Assembly: GCF_005239225.2 (NCBI RefSeq)
Contig: NC_133288.1
Coordinates: 11,104,169 to 11,168,168 of the forward strand
DNA: 64,000 nucleotides
Source of the DNA: Populus alba
Taxonomy: Eukaryota > Streptophyta > Magnoliopsida > Malpighiales > Salicaceae
Direction: 5' to 3'
Every line of letters begins with the position of its first letter. The first letter of the stretch is position 1. The translations under genes were made by a program, and so were the position numbers. Below the pieces are notes generated by a model. It had not been told where the DNA came from. It did no database searches and worked only from the letters and a program-made list of their open reading frames with translations. This document shows positions 24,401 to 36,509 of this stretch, piece after piece.

Positions 24401-24971
24401 AGAAGAGGTAATTGAATTGCAATATCATAGCAAGCAGAATATAGTATTTTTATTCAAATGCTATTGGTAAGATGCCACTTACAGAGGAATCAAAGTAGAT
24501 CCCCAACATGGTTAGGTCGAAATAAACTTCAAAAGCTAGACTCCGCACATCAACGATGTCTTTGTTTTTATTAAGCAATGCCAGCAAGTTTATTACACAT
24601 GCACCTTTTCCTTTAGAAAGGATTGTTCAAGAGTTGATTGATTATCCATAATGAAAACCAAACCCAGGAGTCGTGTTGAGGTTGTTCAAGATGAGAATGA
24701 TGTCTCCAATGTCAAAGATGATGTCTTTCAAATAAGTGAGTTGGTTGAACCATATTGAGTTTCTCCATCGATTGACTTGGAAGAAAATTCAAAATTTCAC
24801 TTCTTCGATAATATTTTTGTTCATGTTGACACTAAGAAATTGAATGTTGTTTTGAGCTCTAGTGGACAAGCCCAAGTAGATGAAGATAATGATAGCAATA
24901 ATATCAATGTAAGAGATTGTGTTAGTGTTGACGACAAGTCAATTGAAAAAAAAGAAGACAATTCTGACTAA
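21401..24971 (+). pseudogene. TNP2-type CACTA transposase pseudogene, unit 1
   Basis: Order along the strand: transposase-associated N-terminal domain (about 21435-21650, with RCPCRRCQNKK), a tnp2 transposase-like core (about 21850-22990) heavily broken, the MKSHDCHVFMQTLIPL block (about 23205-23260, DUF4218-like), an EEISTFI block (23670-23850), a DUF4216-like part (24450-24660), and an acidic C-terminus ending in EDNSD (stop at 24969-24971). Many stops and frameshifts are present, among them a one-base insertion near 21541 absent from unit 2, and TAG at 22843-22845. The GVCIDxFNPF segment is partly triplicated (22153-22270). A working protein would cut and join the transposon ends, but this copy cannot. 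Confidence 0.85.
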
Positions 24972-25179
24972 CTATGAAAACACAAATGTACTGTAATGCC
25001 AAAAATGATAATGTAATTCATATACATCGATGAAATTCTTAACAAAGAAGTATTTATTTTATAATTGTTATGTGAACTGGTGTTATTATGTTGTGTATTC
25101 ATCTTTCAATTTAAACATTTACAAGATGGATAGATAGGGAATGCAAATGCAATCTATCATTCACTGTGCATAACACTAA

Positions 25180-25560
25180 TGGTTTGTGTTCATCAGTGTA
25201 TTGTAGAGGCGAGAGGAATTGTTCCCCTCCCCCTATAACTGTTCACTATCAACACCACCAATGAAAACACTGACGGTTTGTGTCTATTTATGTATTCTAG
25301 AGGCGAGGGGAGCTATTCCCTTCCATTGGAACTGTTCATTGTGTAAAACACCAATGGAAACATCAACGATTGGTGTCCATCAGTGTATTTCAGAGCTGGG
25401 GGAATTATTCCCCTCTTCCAAAACTATTCACTATCTAGAACACCTATGAAAACATTGACGATTTGTGTCCCTTAGTGTATTCCAGAGGTGATGAGAATTG
25501 TTTCCTGTATCATGTCGGTGGCAATTAAAGTTATGTCAGGCTCCCGAGGAAATTACCGAT
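25180..25560. repeat. Tandem array, about 95-bp period, 4 units, inside CACTA unit 1
   Basis: Units recur around 25181, 25275, 25368 and 25462. Each has a core like GGTTTGTGTCCATCAGTGTA, then TTCCAGAGGCGAG, GGAATTGTTCCC and AACTGTTCACT. The array lies just after the transposase gene, where the third CACTA element carries a different repeat array (60.34-60.65 kb). An equivalent array is at 36510-36860. Confidence 0.8.
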
Positions 25561-26303
25561 AGACTGCGAATTACAACGCGTAGGTAATTAATGCATCTTT
25601 GACTATGTACTGTTTATAATTTTTTACCGATAGAATCACGAACAGATAGTAAAAAATCTAAATGGTTTTTTGAAAATATTATAAAGAGCGGGGAAACTAT
25701 CATAACCCGATATTTTAATTTCCAAAAAAATAAACAATGAACGAATGAAAAATAATTTGAGAATTGGGGTAAGGACAACACAAATTAAAAGTTTGAGGAC
25801 TAATAAGGATGGAATTATAAATTTGGAAGTACTTTTCACAAAAACATTGGAAGAATTGATAAGTTTGAGGACTTAATTAAACTTTGATTTAATTAGTTAA
25901 GGCTATCAGGGTCTTAATTAAGTAAATATCAAAGTTCGAGGTCAATTTGGGTTAAAATTGCAAGAAATTAAATTCTAGGGACTAAAGTGCATAGGCGGTG
26001 ATACTATATAGGGGTTAATTGATTTTCCAATGGTAATTTTGAAAGAATTAAAAGTTAAGGAGTCAATTAAGAACTGGATTTTTTAAAATATGAAACTAAG
26101 GACTATTTTGTAAATGATGCTGAAATCCAGGGGCCCAATTGCAATTGATCCAGGGGTGAAATTATATAGAAAAGAAGATTTCCATGAATAAGAGCTCAAT
26201 TGCTAAATGTCAGAACTTTAGAGGGAAAAATGAAGATGTCTATTTCAGTTAAAGAAATGATATTGTTCCAAGGAGGACTGCTCATCCTCTTCTTCTTTGG
26301 TAC

Positions 26304-26581
26304 TGACAAGACTAAAAGATTGATGTCTTCTCTTAAGTGTAGGAGTGTCGAAGTAATAAATAACCCGGCAAGACCGGGGTCGAACCAAAGAGAGGTTAAT
26401 TGTATAAATTATAAATAACACGACAACAACAACAACAACAACAACAATAATAATAATACTCAGTACGTGGCGTTGTTATACCTGAGAATGATCTAAAAGA
26501 TTAGGTCACAGGTTTTCCAGCCTATATACTAAGTTTATGAAAAGATCAAATAGATAAATTATATAATATAAACAGAATGTA

Positions 26582-26633
<52 letters not shown>

Positions 26634-26676
26634 GTAGTAGTAGTAGTAGTAGTAGTAGTAGAAGTAGTAGTAGTAG

Positions 26677-26707
<31 letters not shown>

Positions 26708-28091
26708 GAAGAGGAGGAATAAATTATTGAAAACTTTAAGATGGAAGATTAATGTAAGGATTAAACAATGATAAAAAAAAAATTTCAAGGTTAGAGGATC
26801 CACCAATGGTATTTCAAACAAGTATAGTATAAACTCTTATTACTCAATTTGGAAACCACACACGGAGAAGGTTCCAATTGGATGATTTGTCATTAATAGC
26901 TCATTATAAATTATTAACATGATCATATTAATTATCTTATTTACATAACACCAAACTTTTAAATATTATCAGGAATTCATGATATTAACTGATGTTAACA
27001 ACAAATCAAGTTTCTTTCATAGCCTAGGTGTAGGTAATACCGTACGGGTGGGTTATGAGAGTGCCAAGCATTTGTTGTACCAAGTGTTATACAACACAAA
27101 TCTAGATTAACCATTTAACAAGCAAGGTATTAAGAATTAGTGTAACCTTTTCACCTTGACATAATAAACTTAGCTAAACATAATGAAGAAGAGAAACATA
27201 AATAAACAAAACAAGAACATAAAGAAAATATAAGTTAACTAAGTAAAGGAAAGGAAATGAAAAGCATAAACAAGATATTAATGAAAGCAAAACTTAAAAA
27301 TTACAAAAAAATATAAAGAGAGAAATAAAGAGCATGAACTTGATCTGAACAACCAAGCTCCCAAATACATGGCAAATGCCTCCTTTTATAGGCCAAAATT
27401 CAGAATTATTGATTTGATGACTAATTGTTGAGTGGGTGGCCAACTCTTGACTTTGTGAAAATCCTTATCTTCTTGTCTGAATAAAACAAAAATGCTAGCA
27501 TCAGAATTGGGTCCACTTGAAAACATGAAAGTTGCAGGAAATTGTCTTAGCAAATCTGTGTAAAAAGTTGAGGTCATTTGGACTTTTAAAACTCCAGATA
27601 TGGGCCAAACACTGAACAGTGTTCGGGCTACAGGACAGATTTGGACTTCTCTGTTGTTGCTATAATTTGGACTTCTCTGTTGTTACTATAATTTGGACTT
27701 GAAAACGGCTTTCTTAGATCTTGATGAAAACATGAAAGTTTTAGGCCTATGTCTTACTGAATCTATGTAAAAATTTGAGGTCATTTAGACATCTAGAACT
27801 CGAGATATGACCCAATTACCCAACAGTGTTCCAGTTTGGACTACACCAACATCTTTTTTCTAAGTTTGGCCCTCTCTTTATCCTTTCAATTTCCATACTT
27901 GAACTCATCAATCAATCCTTTAATTTATGTGATAGGCCTGCATTTAAGATTAACATTTACCATATATTAAGGTATTTTATAGTATTAGACTTGTTATTAT
28001 AAAACATGCTTTGGTTAAGGAGTTATTGATACTTTAAGTGCAAAATGATGATATAAAACCTTGATAAATATGCACTTTTAAGTACTAATCA
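26304..28091 (-). mobile_element. Solo-LTR-like insertion with 5-bp target-site duplication
   Basis: A 1788-bp insertion present in unit 2 but absent from the matching site in unit 1 (about 16705). It is flanked by GGTAC at 26299-26303 and 28092-28096. The ends are TG...CA: TGATTAG on the minus strand at 28091 and CTTGTCA at 26304. No internal coding domains or paired LTRs are seen, so a solo LTR is the simplest reading. The minus orientation is preferred because GGTTCGACCCCGGTCTTGCC near the 26.38-kb end resembles sequences I recall near the 3' ends of plant LTRs. A compound microsatellite lies inside. Confidence 0.8.
26585..26702. repeat. Compound microsatellite (TAA)n-(TAG)n-(TAA)n
   Basis: About 16 TAA units are followed by TAG/AAG units (26632-26677) and then further TAA units. 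A shorter (AAC)n(AAT)n lies at 26424-26457. The poly-Ile/Thr open frame on the minus strand is an artefact of this repeat. Confidence 0.92.
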
Positions 28092-29400
28092 GGTACAGAG
28101 GAGCTCATCTACAAGAAAAGGGAAAAGAAGAATAAAATGATGATGGCCTCTATCAAACCCATCACCACAGCTAAAGTTACCCCATTTTTCTTATCCTCTT
28201 TAACCTCACAAAGCACCATTAAAATGTAAAGGAGGTCATCACCAACAATCTAGCAAGTGTTCTTATCCCATCCAAACATGGAACAAACTCAAATCGTGCT
28301 TATCTTTGTCCATATAATCATTATCCTAGAATCGAGGATGATCTATGTAAAAGCAAAGGAAAGCTATTGTCATAAGATGGGGAACAAAAAAGAAAATAGA
28401 GGGAGCTAGGGATGAAAAGGGTGAGAACAAACAAAAAAAAGAGACTAAAGAGAAGAAGAAACACAGAAGAACAAAAGAAAGGTCAAGACGGTTGCCCAAC
28501 CACCAATCTCCAAAACCACCCAACCATCACCATCAATTTTGCCTCCAGCAACAGTCACACCAGGCAAGTCTTCTTTGTTCCCCCTTATGCATTTTAATTA
28601 CTTGGTTTCCATAGCAAGCATGAGTGAACAATTCATGCACGTCTGCTAATAATGACCGGATTGGTCAGTAGGCAAGGCCGGTAACCAAGCCAGATCGAAA
28701 CCCCCCTTTAAAAAAAGAAAACAAAAACTATTAAGACCAAGCTAGGCCTAGGCCACATGCCCAACTAACCCAATTTCCTTTGGGCTAAGGGTATGTTTGG
28801 AAAAACACACCATTATGCCCTTTCCCTGTAATTTCACCTTTTTTTTTTATCTTAATATCTAGCTAAGGAGGCCTTTTTAGATATTAGAAAATTCTAAAAA
28901 AATTCAGGGATCTTTATTTATTTATGGGTCCCTCACACCTTTTTTCTTAGTAACTTTATTGTGTATTTGAGTTGTAGACTTTTACTATAAAATGTAAATC
29001 TGGTCTACAATACATAACTGTCTTTTTCTTTTTTCTTTAAAAAAAAAAAATGTTTTGCTTTCAATCCAAATTTTCCTGATTTGTTCAATGGCGCTAGAGT
29101 CAAGAATACTATATTTTTTTTGGTTACGTAATATTTATCAACGTGAGAGTTGGAAGCATTCTTAGTCGAATAATCACTACCAATAGAGTTAGGAATATTA
29201 TAAAATGACCATAAAAAACAGAATAAAACACACCTTAAGCAATTTAAGACAAAACCAGTAATGAAGTCTACCTCAGGTAGGATGTTTAAGGGGTGTTAGT
29301 ATCTTCCATTTTGCGTAGCTAGTCCTGTATTATAGAATCTCTATTGACCAACAAGAGTTTTTAGTGACCATAATATTAAGTGGCGATTCCTTAAGCTAGA

Positions 29401-30684
29401 TTTTTTTCCCTTCTAAAAACAAGAAGCCAGATATATGTTATTTTTCTTAGAAATTTTTAAAGGTTGTCTTGATATCGGGTAAGACGATAGATACTAGAAA
29501 TCATATAAGCTTACCTGATGAAGAAAAAAATAATAAAAAATATATGTTTTCCTTGAAAATTAAGTTTTGGTTAACATGTCATGCTTGTCATTAATCGCAA
29601 GGGTTGATAGGCAAGGTTTAAGATAACTTTTAGTGAAAAAATTGAACTATAAAATTAGAAAGAAATTATTTATTAGCAAGAGAGGGTTTTGTGTTTGCCT
29701 TGGGTAAAGCATTATTCGAAATAAAAATATTTTCGAGATGTGCATGACAGGCTGTTTAAAAGCATGTGAATAGCTAAAGAAAACAAAGATAGGAGGAAAA
29801 AAAAAGAGAAGACAGAGGTCGAAAGGAAAGAGAGAATGAAGAGAGAACCCGGTTAGGCTAGCTAGAACTCAACTGAGGCTGCTTGACCCGCTAGCCTTGG
29901 TTAGGCTGGCTGGCTGGCAAACTTGTAGATTCGAAAGGAAAACTTACATGTGAGAATTCGTTTTCTATCCCTAAATCGATTACTTCAGTGTTACTTCAAT
30001 TACTAGAACCAAAGTGATATTCTAAAGTACGAATGTCTTTATAAATCTTATCATAGTAATGCAAAGAGTCCAAGATGAGAGAAGAGAAAGAAAGAATGAT
30101 TATTCAATAAATGAAAAAACTTCTTTTTCATATGAATTATGTCCATTTATATATAATTAGAGGAAAGCGGTTACATTTTTAAGTAATTTCTCTAATAACT
30201 TAGACCAGGCCCATCCATTATGAGCTGACGAGACCTAATTCAATAACCAACAAACCCCACTGGGGTTGCTGCTCTAGCTAGCCTTGGTCTAGCTGGCTGG
30301 CAGCGTAAGCGAGATTGCTTCTCATATATACATATATTTTGTTGTGTGCCATCAACAAGAATTGTTCGCAGCTAGCATCTTATATATTTCGAAGCACCTC
30401 AACTCGAACCTTGCCAAGGATCTAATCAGAGAATAGAAACTAGCATAGCATGCACAAGCACAACATCAGGAAAGAGAATTTCTGCGGTTCTTTGTGAAAG
30501 TAGACTACATAATATTAAGGAGGAAGAGCGCTATATAACTAATTAATAACTACGAGGAACTTTATATCTTATTCAAAATTCGTAATTTGGAAAGAATACG
30601 CTAATTAACAAATCCAATAGATTAATTATTGATGCAGTGCACTGGCAATTATAGACTCGTAAGGGCATAGACAGAATTGCCAAT
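29401..30684. other. Duplicated intergenic spacer downstream of MES copy B
   Basis: It matches 18076-19348 with small indels and substitutions, for example one fewer CTAGCTAG block near 30277. No gene is seen. Confidence 0.55.
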
Positions 30685-31647
30685 CTAAGCGTGCTTTTGT
30701 GCCAACTCCAGTATGCACTCGCTGAGTTCCTTGGGCTTAGAAAAAACTGCCATATGATCTGCAGGAATCTCCATCACTTCCTTAACCTCATTTTGTTCAA
30801 TCATGAAGCGTTGCAGCGACGGAGAAAGCAATATATCCTCAGTACAGACAATATATACTCGGGGAACTGATCCATATCTGTCTTCAGTGAACTTGTTTGC
30901 TTTGGACAGACTTTCAACGAACGTTGATCCTGGTCTGTTTAAAAGCGCCTGGAGAGTAAGATCCTGCGATATTTGAACAAAAAAGTATCTTAAGAACAAG
31001 TACTATATAGTTAATTTCTACTGTATATACGGATTAGCTGAGCGGTTTAAGTTCTTAAATTGGTGTACTGTACCTCAATTGGGGTGAGCTGAAACGGCGT
31101 GGATGAAACCACTGCAGTGTCACCGGAAATGCTTTCAGTAAACTAACAAATTGGCCAAAAAAGGGGTTTCGTAGATGTCAGAGATTCAAACACAGTAAGA
31201 CCTTAAAATCAAACGATTGTTATTGTAAAATTATTTAAACGCACCGTAACGAGCAAGTAATTAACCAAGTACCTTCTCTAACATATACGATGGCTGGTGC
31301 TGAGTATCAGGCATGATTGCAGTAACAAAAATAGCAAGAGAAATCTTCTCTGGGAACTTCTCCATAGCGAAGGCCAGGTTTAAGCCACCCAAACTATGGC
31401 CCACCAACACAACCTTTTCATTTTCAGGCAAGTTGGCCATGAACTCAATCAAGGGCTCGTTATACTGGTCAAAAGTTCGAACTTCTTCGAGTGTTTTTGT
31501 GTTCACCCCTGACGCACTCATGTCAAGAGCTGTGATGCTGTGGCCAGCTGCCTCTAGCATTGGCTTCACCTTGTACCATACCCAAGCTCCTGCGGAAGAA
31601 CCGTGTATTAAAACGAGACGGGTTGCTTGGTTGTTGATGTCTCCCAT
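30685..31647 (-). CDS. MES-family alpha/beta-hydrolase with shortened cap, 3 exons
   Basis: Exons on the minus strand are 31647-31273 (125 codons), 31142-31074 (23) and 30963-30685 (92 plus stop). All introns are GT-AG and phase 0, for a 240-aa protein. The triad is retained: Ser85 in GHSLGG, Asp191 in VCTED and His218 in ADHM. Exon 2 is 24 codons shorter than in the gene at 1847-3216 and lacks the DTxFxxxGTPEEP-type segment. Only the ends, FTE and PFQLTPIE, align. Exon 2 encodes part of the cap that covers the active site in SABP2 and hydroxynitrile lyases, so folding or substrate choice may be altered. Splice sites and frame are clean, arguing that it can be expressed. The same short exon is in the broken copy A. 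Confidence 0.82.
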
Positions 31648-32289
31648 TTTCTGGTTCGGCTAATTGTGAGGACGTGATGGATTTTTGGTTCTAATAATAT
31701 TGCAATGACTTGATTGGGCCTAATAATGTTAATGCTTGGAAGTATATAAAGAGAGCGTACCGTGTGTTGAAAAGTTGACACTTGGAAATGTCAAGTTGCC
31801 TCTTTTGATCAAAAACTCTTATCCCTTGTATGGTTTGATTAGTCATTCACTCTTGTTTTTTTAATGATATCAACTTGCATGGGAAAGAAAATACATTAAA
31901 TCCGGGCATTCTTTCGGTTTATATTCAAAATTGTACAAAGATAACTATAAAGTTGAAGACGGAAAGCAGTCTTGTTTCATTCCTACAATATTAACTTCAA
32001 ATAATTAAGATGACTCTTCTTGTTCGATTCTCATTAAAAAAAATAAAAATTCTTATATCTGTTATGGAAAGTGGACTTGATTAAATGAAGGGTAAGCAAG
32101 TGGAAAAAAGTCACAGAGAGCACACGAGACTAGCATTACAAAACTATCTCCTAACTTGTTCCTTGCAAGAAAATCTAAGAATACAAAAGAAATCACCTTG
32201 AAAATGTTTTGTTTGTATTTTGACGTGGTATTTACTAACCGAATTGTTTCCATTATCGATATTTACAGACAAAATATTTACAACAACAA
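31648..32289. other. MES copy B upstream region
   Basis: Nearly identical to 20314-20954. A TATA-like TTTATATAC on the minus strand (plus 31742-31750) lies about 95 nt upstream of the ATG. TTGACA and its complement TGTCAA occur close together at about 31774-31795. The CACTA fragment begins roughly 640 bp upstream of the start codon. Confidence 0.4.
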
Positions 32290-32736
32290 TTTTATTATGG
32301 ATTTTTCATTTTAAGTAAATCTATCATTTTTTAAATTTAAACACAATTTTGAAATGTTAATTTTTTTATTACTTATTTTTATAGTATATTTATTTTGTTT
32401 GGATGTTTACTTGTTTTATTTTTTTTCTTTGATAAACTTGTTGTATGGATACATGATTTTGTACATGTTATGGTTTGTTTTAGATTTTTTAAAATTATAT
32501 TTGTTTGTAAATTGTTGAAACTTATGTTGAATTACCAAATTATGTGTGCTGTGATGATATAAATAGTGGCTTGTTTAACGGGTCCGTTTTATATTTTATC
32601 AATTTTATTACAGAGTTTTAATTTATGTAAATTAATGTATATAAATTGATATGTACGTAGATAATTGATAATGAATTAAGAGAAGTGTGAAAGTAGGTTG
32701 ACTATTTACTTAACATAGTTATATATATATATATTG

Positions 32737-35700
32737 ATGATCATTCATGGAAGTATAAGGATTGCGGAGGATGAATTATTGTAATGAGATTCAGGGTTTT
32801 ATTAATTACACAACATCTATTCTAAATAATATTAGTGGAGGAAGTATTAGGTGTCCATGTAGGAGGTGTCAAAATAAAAAGTTTATCCATCCAGATGTTG
32901 TAATGATGCATCTTCTACACAAAGGGTTTATGGAGAAATACTTGTGTTGGTATGCATACGGAAAATCATTTATTCCTCATGAGACCATAGTAGAAAGGAT
33001 GGTTGGGTTAACATCTAGTACTAACAACGTGCATGAAGTTGAAACTGACAACAATAATCCTTATAAAACTATGGTTATGAATGTGATGAGAATGAATCAG
33101 GGTTATGCCGGTCAATTTCCAATCGTTGATGAAGAACCTAATGCAGATGCAACTAGGTTTTTTTTATCTTTTAAAAGATTCTGACGAACTATTAGAGGAT
33201 GACTGCACAAATCACAGTAAATTATCAGTCGTTGTAGAAGTGTCTACCATCAAGTTGGATTATGTTTTATTACCTTGAAAATGCTAAGCTGACCGAATTG
33301 GCAGGGGAAAGACTCTTGTAGCATATAAAAAACTTAGATACTTCTCAATCACACCTATATTGCAGAGGTTATTCATGTCACCAAAGACTGTTGAGCACAT
33401 GGCATGACACCAATCACATGATGCGGTTGATGGAGTGATAGTGCATTTTTTTTTATGGTGAAACATGGAAACACTTTAACAGTTTACAACTTGGGGTTTG
33501 TATAGACGGATTCAATCCATTTGGGTTTGTATAGACGAATTCAAGGAATCAAGAAACGCTTATCTTGGGGTTTGTATAGACCGATTCAATCCATTTAGGT
33601 CATTTGCTACTCCTTATTCTTATTGGCAAGTTATACTAATAATTTACAACTTGCCACTGAGAATGTGTATGGGACGGGAGTTCATATTTTATCTACGGTC
33701 AAACCTAGCCCTAATAGTCCGGGTTAGAATATAGATGTTTGTCTTCGATAGTTGATTGATGAGTTAATGCAGTTGTGGTTCTTCGGTGCGTTGACTTATG
33801 AATAAAACATAATTTTCTGATGAGCAGCTTTGATGTGGACTATCAATGATTTTTCGGCTTATCAAATGAATTATGGTTAGAGCACACATGGAAAACTAGC
33901 ATGTCCATACTACATGGAAAGCAACAAGGCATTCACGCTAACAAACAAGGGTAAGACACCTTTTTTTTTTACTACCAACGATGTTTCTTGCCAACAGATC
34001 ATAAATACAAAAGGAATGTAAATTTTTTTTTTATTGGTAGAGTTGAAAAGGATGTTGCACCCCCGTGTTTTTCTGGTGAAGAATTATATGATGTGTTGTC
34101 ATAGTACGGTGATATTTTGTTTGGTTTCCAATCTAGTAAGCAAAAGTTTCCTGGTTTTGGTTTGACCCACAACTAGGTAAAACAAAATATTTTCTAGGAG
34201 CTTTCTTATTAGAAAACCAATCTCCTCCGTTGTAACCTTGACATCATGCATATAGAAAAGAACGTGTTTGAGAACATTTTCAACATGATTATGGACGTAA
34301 AAGGGAAGACAATGGACAACATCAAGGCTAGAATGGATATAACGTTGTTTTGTCTTTGTAAAATATGAAGTTGGTTTATGCTAAGTCTCGGGTCGCAAAG
34401 CCCAAAGAAAGCTTCGCCTTAGACAAGAATGCACAACTACTAGTGTACCAATGGCTGAAGAGTGTGCATTTTCTTGATGAACATGTCTTAAACATATCAT
34501 GGTTGGTTAATTTGGAGGATTGTAGATTGTATGGAATGAAGAGCCATGACTGTCATGTGTTTATGCAAACACTCATTCCATTAGCTTATTGTGATTTATT
34601 GTTAAAAGAGATATGGGATATACTCATAGAGATCAGTTATTTCTTTAGAGATATATGCTCTAGCAAGTTGCAGACACAACACATTGAAAGCCTTGAAATG
34701 AATATCATCGAGACAATATGCAAACTTAAGATGATATTCCCTCCATCTTTTTTGGACTCTATGGAGCATCTACCCATATATTTACCGTATGAGGCAAAAG
34801 TTGGAGGCTAGATCCAATATAGATGGATGTATATATTCGAGAGGTTAGAGATTACATATGCAATGTAATCTTTGAAATTATTTTCATTGTTTTTGTAAAT
34901 TGAAAATATTCGTTTTATTTCAAACAGGTACTTGTTCAACCTTGAGAAAAAGATAAAAAAAAAAAAACAAGGTACATGTTGATGCATTGATATGTGAGGC
35001 CTATATTGTTGAGGAGATCTCAACATTTATCTTGTATTATTTCAAGCGTCATTTGAGAACAAGAATGAATCGTGTACCAAGGCATGATGATGGTGGTGAA
35101 GTGCCTTCGAGTGGGAACTTATTAGTATTCTCCAATCCTATACAACCTATACTAAAAAATGTTATCAGGGGAAGATATTTGTCGGAAATAAAATTCAGAT
35201 AAGCACATAATTATGTGTTTTTTAACTGCGGTGAACTGAGACCTTTTATTTAGTAAGTATACTATTTAAACCTTGTTATTAATGAACTATTTCACTCATG
35301 TAATATCATAAACTCATACATTGTTGAATAACTCATAGGCAACATCATAAATATTTACTGTCTAATAACTAACAACTGACCGAATTTCAAATCTTTCGAT
35401 TACAAGATGACCAATTTGTGAGGTGGTTCAGAACACATATAAGTACTATTACAAACTCATTATCTACCAGGATAATTAATTTTGTTATAGAATTCTCAAT
35501 CACTATTCATTGTTGTTCTTGATATACTAGGTTTATAAAATAGGAAGGAATGCTAGCGTTATATTATCTCTAATAAGTTTGGGTCTTAAAAGAAAAGAGA
35601 AGTGCTATAACGAGTATTTTATTAATGAGTGTGTGTTTCATACTAAAGAAAATGGGTAGGGTAGAAAGACATATAACAGTGGGATCTGTGTTAAGGGATC

Positions 35701-36302
35701 GACTTCTAATGAGTTTGAAGTTGACTATTATAGAAAATTAAAAGAGGTAATTGAATTGCAATATCATGACAAGTAGAATAGAGTATTTTTATTCAAATGC
35801 TATTAGTATGACACTACTGACAGAGGAATTAAAGTAGATCCCCAACATGGTTAGGTCGAAATTAACTCCAAAAGCTAGACTCCACAACATCAACGATGTC
35901 TTTGTTTTTATCAAGCAATGCTAGCAAGTTTATTACACATACACCATTTCTTTTAGAAAGGATCATTTAAGAGTTGATTGATTATCCATATTGAAAACCA
36001 AACCCAAGAGTTGTGTTGAGGTTGTTCAAAATGAGAACAATGTCTCAAATGTCAAAGATGATGTCTTTCAAATAAGTGAGTTAGTTGAACTATATTGAGT
36101 TTCTCCATCGATTGACTTTGAAGAAAATTCAAAATTTCACGTCTTCGATAATATTTTTGTTGATGTTGACATTAAGAAATTGAATGTTGTTTTGAGCTCT
36201 AATGGACAAGTACAAGTTGAAGAAGATAATGATATCAATGTAGAAGATTGTGTTGGTGCTGATGACAAGTCAATTGAAAAAGAAAAAGACAATTCTGACT
36301 AA
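32737..36302 (+). pseudogene. TNP2-type CACTA transposase pseudogene, unit 2
   Basis: It is collinear with the unit-1 copy. An uninterrupted N-terminal part (32762-33184, 140 aa) carries the RCPCRRCQNKK transposase-associated domain. The core then has stops, including TAG at 34174-34176, also present in both other copies. The segment 34365-34811 keeps SRVAKPKESF, MKSHDCHVFMQTLIPL and MIFPPSFLDSMEHLP. Later blocks are EEISTFI (35005-35200) and an acidic tail ending EKDNSD (stop 36300-36302). The partial triplication of the CIDxFNPF segment (33486-33603) is shared with unit 1. Not functional. Confidence 0.85.
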
Positions 36303-36509
36303 CTATGAAAACACGAACGTACTATAATGCCACAAATGATAATGTAATATATAGTTATCGATGAAATTCTCAACAAAGAAGCATTTATTTTATAATTGTT
36401 ATGTGAATTGGTGTTATTGTGTTATGTATTCAGCTTTCACTTTAAGCATTTGCAAGATGGATAAATAGGGAATGCAAATGCAATCTATCATTCACTATGC
36501 ATAACACTG

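Larger units (their letters stand above)
16152..25680. repeat. Tandem duplication unit 1 (about 9.5 kb)
   Basis: It is directly repeated at 25747-37025. The order in both units is LTR-like repeat, intergenic spacer, MES copy (minus), then a CACTA fragment. Unit 2 minus its 1793-bp solo-LTR insertion and target duplication is about 9.49 kb, matching unit 1 (9.53 kb). The junction at 25681-25746 is about 65 bp of sequence not found at the other end. The unit-1 CACTA stops at this junction, while the unit-2 CACTA continues to about 38.86 kb, so the right breakpoint lies inside the transposon. Confidence 0.88.
20955..25680 (+). mobile_element. CACTA (En/Spm) transposon remnant, unit 1, both ends missing
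   Basis: The sequence is collinear with the CACTA element at 55.87-60.9 kb from its 5' leader onward, but it lacks the CACTA terminus and the left subterminal repeats. It contains a TNP2-type transposase pseudogene (21401-24971) and a repeat array (25180-25560). It ends inside the following spacer at the duplication junction. The right half of the element, including the second gene, is absent. Confidence 0.8.
25747..29400 (+). mobile_element. LTR-like repeat copy 3 (unit 2), split by an insertion
   Basis: It matches copy 2 from its left end, is interrupted at 26299-28096 by a solo-LTR-like insertion, and resumes at 28097 with the block 'gaggagctcatctacaa'. The purine-rich leader lies at about 28375-28470. 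The TATA position is degraded. The end block 'aagtggcgattcc' falls near 29380. Substitutions relative to copy 2 are frequent, unlike the MES-centred part of the same duplication. Confidence 0.65.

Noticed and set aside
26546..26821. 91-codon poly-Ile/Thr open frame
   Set aside because: It is a direct translation of the TAA/TAG microsatellite.
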